Shown here one piece after another: positions 57,599-64,000 of a stretch of DNA of 64,000 nt. The stretch spans positions 1 to 64,000 of the forward strand of contig NZ_BOPB01000011.1 in NCBI RefSeq assembly GCF_016863535.1. The letters run 5' to 3'. Position 1 is the first letter of the stretch. Each line of letters starts with the position of its first letter. This stretch comes from Micromonospora lutea (GTDB lineage: Bacteria; Actinomycetota; Actinomycetes; Mycobacteriales; Micromonosporaceae). The notes beneath the pieces are model-generated. The model saw only the letters and a program-made list of their open reading frames with translations. It was not told the DNA's origin and made no database searches. The translations under genes were made by a program, and so were the position numbers.

Positions 57599-57796
57599 AT
57601 GCACGGTCATTCATCCGGGGCGGCGGCTCCGCTTCCGCCATCGTCGACAGCTCGGTGGCGGGGCATGGCCCTACTGATCCTGCTGGGCGTCCCGGCCCTC
57701 GTCGTGGCGCTGTGCTGCGGGGTGGTGCACGTGGTCACCAGATCCGCCACCGACGACCCGTTCGGTCACCGCGGCGGCGTCACCGGGCCGCCCTGA
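57599..57796 (+). CDS. 65-residue small membrane protein (possible)
   Basis: A short gene with one hydrophobic helix (residues 22-47), containing a Cys-Cys pair. TATCTT (57585-57590) is 8 bases before the ATG, so a leaderless message is possible. There is no Shine-Dalgarno and no recognised family. Intergenic origin is not excluded. Confidence 0.5.
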   Translation: MHGHSSGAAAPLPPSSTARWRGMALLILLGVPALVVALCCGVVHVVTRSATDDPFGHRGGVTGPP

Positions 57797-57841
57797 CCGG
57801 GTCGACGATGCCGGCGGCAGGGTGGATCACCACTGACACAG

Positions 57842-57879
57842 CGAAAGGGGCGGACCGCTGACGCGGCCCGCCCCTTTCG
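57842..57879 (-). terminator. Hairpin terminator downstream of groEL
   Basis: A stem of 12 bp, cgaaaggggcgg (57842-57853) and its complement (57868-57879), with a 14-base loop, 15 bases past the groEL stop codon. Confidence 0.75.
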
Positions 57880-57894
57880 GCGTTGGAGCTGGAC

Positions 57895-59598
<1,704 letters not shown>

Positions 59599-59716
59599 TC
59601 ACCACCTGGCGACGGCGACGTCTCCTCGGCCGGGCCGGATAGCCCGCGACGACCGGCCGCGTGCCCCACCCGTGGTTATGTCACGAGCGCGACCGCAGCC
59701 CCACCGTCCCGACCAG

Positions 59717-59743
59717 CTGGCACTCACGCCATGCGAGTGCCAA
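59717..59743. promoter_or_regulatory. CIRCE element 1
   Basis: ctggcactc, 9 bases, gagtgccaa: a match to the HrcA operator consensus (ttagcactc-N9-gagtgctaa) with a few differences kept symmetric. It is 200 bases upstream of groEL. Confidence 0.88.
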
Positions 59744-59751
59744 TGACTTGT

Positions 59752-59778
59752 TTAGCACTCTGCCCTGCCGAGTGCAAG
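59752..59778. promoter_or_regulatory. CIRCE element 2
   Basis: ttagcactc, 9 bases, gagtgcaag. The left half is a perfect consensus. Its centre is 35 bases from that of element 1. It lies 15 bases beyond the end of the membrane protein gene at 59793. Confidence 0.88.
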
Positions 59779-59792
59779 CACGATGGCTCGGT

Positions 59793-60857
59793 TCAGCCGA
59801 GTTCGGCAGCCAGTCGCGCGCTGTTCACCGGACCCTCGTGAGCTCGCTGCTCGGCATACGTGACGACGAAGCCGACCAGTTGCGCGAAGTAGGCCGGCAG
59901 GGCCAGCACGGCGAGCACCAGCACCATCGCGATGGCACCTACCGCCGTACCCAGCGAGGTCAGGGGCTGCGGCCCGAACAGCGGAACCGAGGCCTGATCC
60001 AGCAGGCTGGTCAACAGCAGGACACCAAGCGTGGCTCCCACTATCACCCCCACCCGACCGATCAGCAGACCCGTCCGGTTCCGGAACATCCGGTACGAAC
60101 GACCGATCGGATCGGCACGCTCGAAGAGATACACCGGCCCGGTCATGCTGAGCACGAACGCGGCGGCGACGCCTGGCACGAAGCAGCAGAACAGGCCGAT
60201 CGTGACGATGAAAGCGACCACCAGCGTCCAGCCCCACAGCGCGGGGGCCCGACGCACGCCGTAGTTCAGTGCGGTCGCGACATCGGCCGGCGCGCCGGCC
60301 GCCTGCCGGGTGATCACCCAACTACCGGCAGCCCAACCCGCGGCCTGCACCAGGCCGAGCAGGACGGTGGCGCCCAACAGCACGGCCAACATCGAGCCCA
60401 GGTCGGCCCAGTAGGCGGCGGGCAGAACCTCGCCGGCGGCTATCTCGTCCTCCCACTGCCCGGTCCGGTCGAACACGAGCAGCAGACCCGATATCAGCGC
60501 CCCGGGCACCACCTGGGTCAGCAGCAGGATCGGCAGCAGCTGACGCCAGCCCCTACGGCCCGCTTCGGTGAAGCGCGCGAACCAGCCGGCCATGCCGGCG
60601 CCGGGCGGATTGACCAGGGCGTCGGACGGGTCGAGACCGTGGCCGCCCGGGTGGTACCCACCGTAGGCCGGGTAACCCGGGTAACCCGGTTGGCCGGGGT
60701 ACGGCATCATGCCGGCATAGGGCGGTTGAGCAGGATGACCCGGCGGCCCGTACGGCGGAGGAGTGGGCTGGTGCGGTGGACCGGCCCAACCTGCGGGCGG
60801 CCCCCAGCCACCCGGCGGCGAGGCGGACGGACCTGTCGGGGGCGGCTGGTCGGACAT
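59793..60857 (-). CDS. Membrane protein with Pro/Gly/Tyr-rich N-terminus
   Basis: A 354-residue protein. The first 75 residues are a Pro-Gly-Tyr-Ala low-complexity region, probably disordered. Five or six hydrophobic segments follow, including a Cys-Cys in Gly-Leu-Phe-Cys-Cys-Phe-Val-Pro-Gly. It resembles the glycerophosphodiester-phosphodiesterase membrane-domain family in layout, but I would not assign a function. Confidence 0.82.
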   Translation of the reverse strand: MSDQPPPTGPSASPPGGWGPPAGWAGPPHQPTPPPYGPPGHPAQPPYAGMMPYPGQPGYPGYPAYGGYHPGGHGLDPSDALVNPPGAGMAGWFARFTEAGRRGWRQLLPILLLTQVVPGALISGLLLVFDRTGQWEDEIAAGEVLPAAYWADLGSMLAVLLGATVLLGLVQAAGWAAGSWVITRQAAGAPADVATALNYGVRRAPALWGWTLVVAFIVTIGLFCCFVPGVAAAFVLSMTGPVYLFERADPIGRSYRMFRNRTGLLIGRVGVIVGATLGVLLLTSLLDQASVPLFGPQPLTSLGTAVGAIAMVLVLAVLALPAYFAQLVGFVVTYAEQRAHEGPVNSARLAAELG

Positions 60858-60984
60858 GAACCCTCCTCAGCAACGGCTGGATCGGTCCATGATCTTCCCT
60901 CGTGGGGCACCGGCACGGCAGCCCCCTTCCGGCCGTGGCCACCTCACCCCGACGACGATCGGTCGGTGGGGTGGGTGTCCGCGC

Positions 60985-61188
60985 TCAGCCGATGACGCGT
61001 ACCCGCTCGGCCTGCGGACCCTTCTGACCCTGGGCGATCTCGAACTCCACCCGCTGACCGTCGTCCAGCGCCTTGTAGCCGTCCATCTCGATCGCGGAGA
61101 AGTGGACGAAGACGTCCTGCCCGCCGTCGACGGCGATGAAGCCGTAGCCCTTCTCGGCGTTGAACCACTTCACGGTGCCTTGTGCCAC
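60985..61188 (-). CDS. Cold-shock domain protein
   Basis: A 67-residue CspA-type protein. The RNP motifs Lys-Gly-Tyr-Gly-Phe-Ile and Val-Phe-Val-His-Phe are intact. It binds single-stranded RNA and DNA. The start is GTG 61188, with gaggaaaac upstream. The 198-base region upstream to 61386 probably holds its promoter and a structured 5' leader; I see no other gene there. Confidence 0.95.
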   Translation of the reverse strand: MAQGTVKWFNAEKGYGFIAVDGGQDVFVHFSAIEMDGYKALDDGQRVEFEIAQGQKGPQAERVRVIG

Positions 61189-61386
61189 GGTGTTTTCCTC
61201 ACTCTGCACGGCGTTCCACTACCTTGGGTCGCCGGCGTCCCGGCACCCGGAATCACCGGTTTCGGCAATCAACGGCGACCGCTGAAACGGGTGACCGAAA
61301 TCGCACGCTACACGAGGAGTGACGACCGCGCACGACCACAAATCGGGCGTATTACAGTCGTCCACATCGTCGTACGTCATTGTGAT

Positions 61387-61932
61387 ATGGATGCGGGCAT
61401 GACGAGCGTCACCGACGGAACCGGCACACGGCGGGCCGTGATCCGCCGGGTCGAGCCAGCCGATGCGGCCCGGATGCGCGCGCTGCGTCTGGAGATGCTC
61501 GCGGACGCGCCACTGGCGTTCCTGGAGACGATCGCCGAGGCCGCGGCCCGACCCCACACCGAGTACGCCGCTCGGGTCGCCCAGGTCTCCGCCGGCCCGA
61601 ACACGGCTCAGTTCGTGGCGGATCCCGGCGGCGGCCGGCTGGTCGGGCACGCCGGTGGGATCGTGCACCCGACCGAGCGGAGGGTGACGGTGATCTACGC
61701 CGTCTACATCACCCCCACCTGGCGGGGTCTCGGCCTGCTCGCGGATCTGGTCAGCGGGGTGGCGAGCTGGTCCCGGGCCTGCGGGCGGGACGAGCTGATG
61801 CTGGAGGTGGTGGTCGGCAACGACCGCGCCTACCGGGCCTACCAGCGGCTGGGCTTCGTCGATACCGGTGTCCGCGTGCCGCATCCGAAGATCCCCACCC
61901 TGCGCGAACTCCAGATGCGCCGCCCAGCCTGA
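61387..61932 (+). CDS. GNAT family N-acetyltransferase
   Basis: A 181-residue single-domain acetyltransferase. The acetyl-CoA loop region is Pro-Thr-Trp-Arg-Gly-Leu-Gly-Leu-Leu-Ala, and the C-terminal Asn-Asp-Arg-Ala-Tyr-Arg-Ala-Tyr-Gln-Arg-Leu-Gly-Phe is diagnostic. The substrate is unknown. The start may instead be ATG 61399, and I see no clear Shine-Dalgarno for either. Confidence 0.87.
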   Translation: MDAGMTSVTDGTGTRRAVIRRVEPADAARMRALRLEMLADAPLAFLETIAEAAARPHTEYAARVAQVSAGPNTAQFVADPGGGRLVGHAGGIVHPTERRVTVIYAVYITPTWRGLGLLADLVSGVASWSRACGRDELMLEVVVGNDRAYRAYQRLGFVDTGVRVPHPKIPTLRELQMRRPA

Positions 61933-62027
61933 GCAGCCGCAGGCTCCAACCCGGAGCTACGACACCCACGCCGACCCGGGAGGGTTCCGGGGCAGCCCCG
62001 GAACCCTCACCGCAACCACGAAACCCG

Positions 62028-63701
62028 TCAGACGTGCCGGCGGCTCTGCACGATACGGAACCGGTTCGCCACGTACGCCCCGTCGGTCAGCGCCGAGTTG
62101 GCCGCCGCGTTCGCCCCGCTGCCGTGGAAGTCGGAGAAGGCCGCCGACTGGTTCACGAAGACACCACCGGTGAGGTTGGCCGACAGGTGCACCCCGACCT
62201 CGATCGCGGCCGCCTCGGTGGCGTCCAGCACCGCGTCGTCGGTGGAGTAGACCGCGGCGGTCAGGGCCCCCTTCTCCCCCACGGTCGAGCGCAGGATCTC
62301 CAGGCTGTGCGCGGTGGAGTCGGTGGCGATGGCGAAGGAGATCGGCCCGAACCACTCCCGGGAGTAGGTCGCGGTGTCGTCGGCGTCCAGCTTGACGATG
62401 GTCGGCGTACGCACCACGGCGTCCGGGAACGACGGGTGCTCGACGGTACGCGACTCCAGCACCGGCACACCGACCTTGGTGACCTCGTCCAGTCGCTCCA
62501 GCACGCCGTCGTTGACGATCGCGCCGGTCAGCTCCACACCCCGGGCCGGATCGCCGGTGAGCTTGCCGATGGCGGCGGCGATACCGCCGGCCACCTCGTC
62601 GAAGCTCTTGTGTCCCTGGTCGGTCTCGATGCCGTCGCGGGGGATGAGCAGGTTCTGCGAGGTGGTGCACATCTGACCGCTGTAGAGGGTCAGCGTGAAG
62701 CCCAGGTTGCGGCACATCCCGGCGAAGTCGTCGGTGGAGTCGACCACCACCGTGTTGAGCCCCGCCTTCTCGGTGTAGACGGCCGCCTGCCGGGCGTTGG
62801 CCTCCAGCCAGTCGCCGTACTCGGTGGAGCCGGTGAAGTCGACGATCTTCACTGCCGGGTGCAGGGCCAGCGTCGAGGCGAGCTTCTCGCCGGGAGCCTC
62901 GGGGGCCAGCAGCACCAGGTTCGGGTCGAGGCCCGCCTCGGCGAGCACCTCACGGGCGTACCGGACGGTGATGGCCAGCGGCAGCACGGCGCGCGGGTGC
63001 GGCTTGACCACGACAGGGTTGCCGGTGACCAGCGAGGCGAACAGACCCGGGTACGAGTTCCAGGTCGGGAAGGTGTTGCAGCCGATGACCAGGGCCACAC
63101 CCCGGGGCACCACGTGGAAGGTCTTGGTCATCCGCAGCGGATCACCCTTGCCGGCGGCCTTCTCCCAGCCGGCGCTGCCCGGGTGCCGGGTCATCTCCGC
63201 GTAGGCGTAGGCCAGCGCCTCCAGCGCGCGGTCCAGCGCGTGCGCGCCACCGGCCTGGAAGGCCATCACGAACGCCTGGCCGCTGGTGAACTGCACCGCG
63301 TTGGCCAGCTCGAAGACGTTCCGGTGCAGGCGGTCGAGGATCTCCAGGCAGACACCCACCCGGACCTGTGGACCGGCGTCACGCCAGGCGGGCAGCGCCG
63401 CCGACGCGGCGGCGACCAGTTGGTCGGCCTCGGCGTGCGGGTAGCGGACGTTGAGCGCGACGCCGAACGGGCTGTCTTCGGTGGCGACCCGGTCGCCGCC
63501 GCCCGGCTGGTCGAGCGGGAAGTCAGCGCCCAGGTACGCCTCGAAGGCGGCCTTGCCGTCGGCGGCGGCGGTTTCTCCGTACACCCGTGGGCTGGGTGAT
63601 TCCGGGTAGGCGGACCAGTACCCCCGCTCGGTGATCGCGGTCAGCGCGCGGTTGAGGGTCTCGGCGTGCCTGTCGTAGAGGGGGTGCGGGGTCTCCGTCA
63701 T
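62028..63701 (-). CDS. paaN: Phenylacetic acid degradation protein PaaN
   Basis: A 557-residue aldehyde dehydrogenase-fold protein of the PaaN group. The catalytic Cys is in Ser-Gly-Gln-Met-Cys-Thr-Thr-Ser, and Asp-Phe-Thr-Gly-Ser-Thr-Glu-Tyr belongs to the cofactor region. It is usually annotated as acting in phenylacetate catabolism, by analogy with the PaaZ ring-opening and oxidation step. ATG 63701 is chosen over 63713 because it gives the normal N-terminus; both are open. No other paa gene is in the window. Confidence 0.88.
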   Translation of the reverse strand: MTETPHPLYDRHAETLNRALTAITERGYWSAYPESPSPRVYGETAAADGKAAFEAYLGADFPLDQPGGGDRVATEDSPFGVALNVRYPHAEADQLVAAASAALPAWRDAGPQVRVGVCLEILDRLHRNVFELANAVQFTSGQAFVMAFQAGGAHALDRALEALAYAYAEMTRHPGSAGWEKAAGKGDPLRMTKTFHVVPRGVALVIGCNTFPTWNSYPGLFASLVTGNPVVVKPHPRAVLPLAITVRYAREVLAEAGLDPNLVLLAPEAPGEKLASTLALHPAVKIVDFTGSTEYGDWLEANARQAAVYTEKAGLNTVVVDSTDDFAGMCRNLGFTLTLYSGQMCTTSQNLLIPRDGIETDQGHKSFDEVAGGIAAAIGKLTGDPARGVELTGAIVNDGVLERLDEVTKVGVPVLESRTVEHPSFPDAVVRTPTIVKLDADDTATYSREWFGPISFAIATDSTAHSLEILRSTVGEKGALTAAVYSTDDAVLDATEAAAIEVGVHLSANLTGGVFVNQSAAFSDFHGSGANAAANSALTDGAYVANRFRIVQSRRHV

Positions 63702-63785
63702 GCCCGCCATCATGCAACACGAACCCCTCAGATCAGTAGGGGCGTGTCACAACTTCAGACGGGTCAGCCACCGATCTCCGGCCGG

Positions 63786-64000
63786 TCACACGTCGAGCTG
63801 CCAGTTGCTCCAGCGATCGAGCACCCGGAAACCGAGCTGCTCGTTGATGGCGATCATGTGGTCGTTGCTGTCCGCGTTGAAGGTGTCGATCACTCGCACG
63901 GCCGGCTCGTGGGCGAGCAGGTGCCGCAGGTTCTCGATCTTGGCAAGCAGACCCAGCCGATGACCCCGGTGCTCCGGATCGACGATGGTGATCTGCTGGA
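63786..64000 (-). CDS. GNAT N-acetyltransferase (C-terminal part; runs off the window)
   Basis: The frame is open to the right edge and stops at TGA (63786-63788), giving 71 residues. The segment Val-Asp-Pro-Glu-His-Arg-Gly-His-Arg-Leu-Gly-Leu is an acetyl-CoA-binding loop, and Asn-Ala-Asp-Ser-Asn-Asp-His-Met-Ile-Ala-Ile-Asn-Glu-Gln-Leu-Gly-Phe-Arg is the usual GNAT C-terminal helix. Most of the gene lies beyond the window. Confidence 0.85.
   Translation of the reverse strand, partial: QQITIVDPEHRGHRLGLLAKIENLRHLLAHEPAVRVIDTFNADSNDHMIAINEQLGFRVLDRWSNWQLDV

Noticed and set aside
59604..59716. A second operator or gene between groEL and the CIRCE elements
   Set aside because: No open frame or symmetry beyond the two CIRCE sites is visible; it is probably the groEL promoter and leader.

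Overview
The window is high-GC actinobacterial chromosome, most probably Micromonosporaceae (Micromonospora or a close relative). The reasons are the GC-rich third codon positions, frequent GTG starts, mycothiol synthase, GlnR, an HbhA-like gene cluster, a nitrobindin-like protein, and short repeats containing aaggaagggc that I recall as common in that family. It reads as ordinary chromosome. I see no prophage, integrase, CRISPR array, biosynthetic gene cluster, tRNA or rRNA. The two ends are cut: the tail of a gene lies at 1-85 and the tail of a GNAT gene lies at 63786-64000.

Layout. 1-3309 is a sugar-import and beta-glucoside operon (MalG-type permease, GH1 beta-glucosidase, LacI regulator). 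3310-6406 is repeat-rich: a dispersed 56-bp repeat, a 163-bp imperfect palindrome, and two related perfect palindromes that bracket a DUF559 endonuclease-like gene. 6416-12555 holds a macrodomain/EI24 pair and an ABC-2 exporter followed by a NarL-type two-component system and a WYL regulator. 12539-16412 holds an SDR gene with a clear operator, an alpha/beta hydrolase, and the XRE-HbhA-DUF2516 cluster that matches mycobacterial Rv0474-Rv0476 in gene order. 16524-25555 holds a hydrolase, asparaginase, BKACE, ygfZ-fur, pabC, nitrobindin-like, DsrE, SCP2-like and glycogen-debranching genes. 25622-31703 holds a regulator/membrane-protein pair facing a 1458-residue secreted subtilase-Kelch mosaic. 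31790-33265 is a sulfur operon: a Cys-rich leader peptide, a rhodanese and SseC. 33338-41815 holds LmeA-like, glnR, a polysaccharide deacetylase, mshD, NUDIX, Gfo/Idh/MocA, and a Pit phosphate transporter with its DUF47 partner behind PHO boxes. 42171-57796 holds DUF402, a DinG-type helicase, an AI-2E exporter, a GroES paralogue, PrsW, FUSC, HD, DUF4031, GlcD, a lipoprotein, glpD and a membrane-fused subtilase. 57895-64000 holds groEL behind two CIRCE elements, a membrane protein, a cold-shock protein, a GNAT gene, paaN and the cut GNAT gene.

Three themes stand out. First, many genes start 6-8 bases after a TANNNT box, the arrangement expected of leaderless transcripts. It supports several start-codon choices, including that of a 25-residue leader peptide with three cysteines upstream of the sulfurtransferase operon, which is probably a cysteine-sensing attenuator. 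Second, several palindrome families sit between genes, often between convergent ones, and one supplies the C-terminal codons of a gene. Third, two subtilases of different architecture (one secreted with Kelch repeats, one fused to about eleven membrane helices) share a recognisable propeptide. I did not find a complete new defence or mobile system. The DUF559 gene between matching palindromes is the most system-like arrangement.
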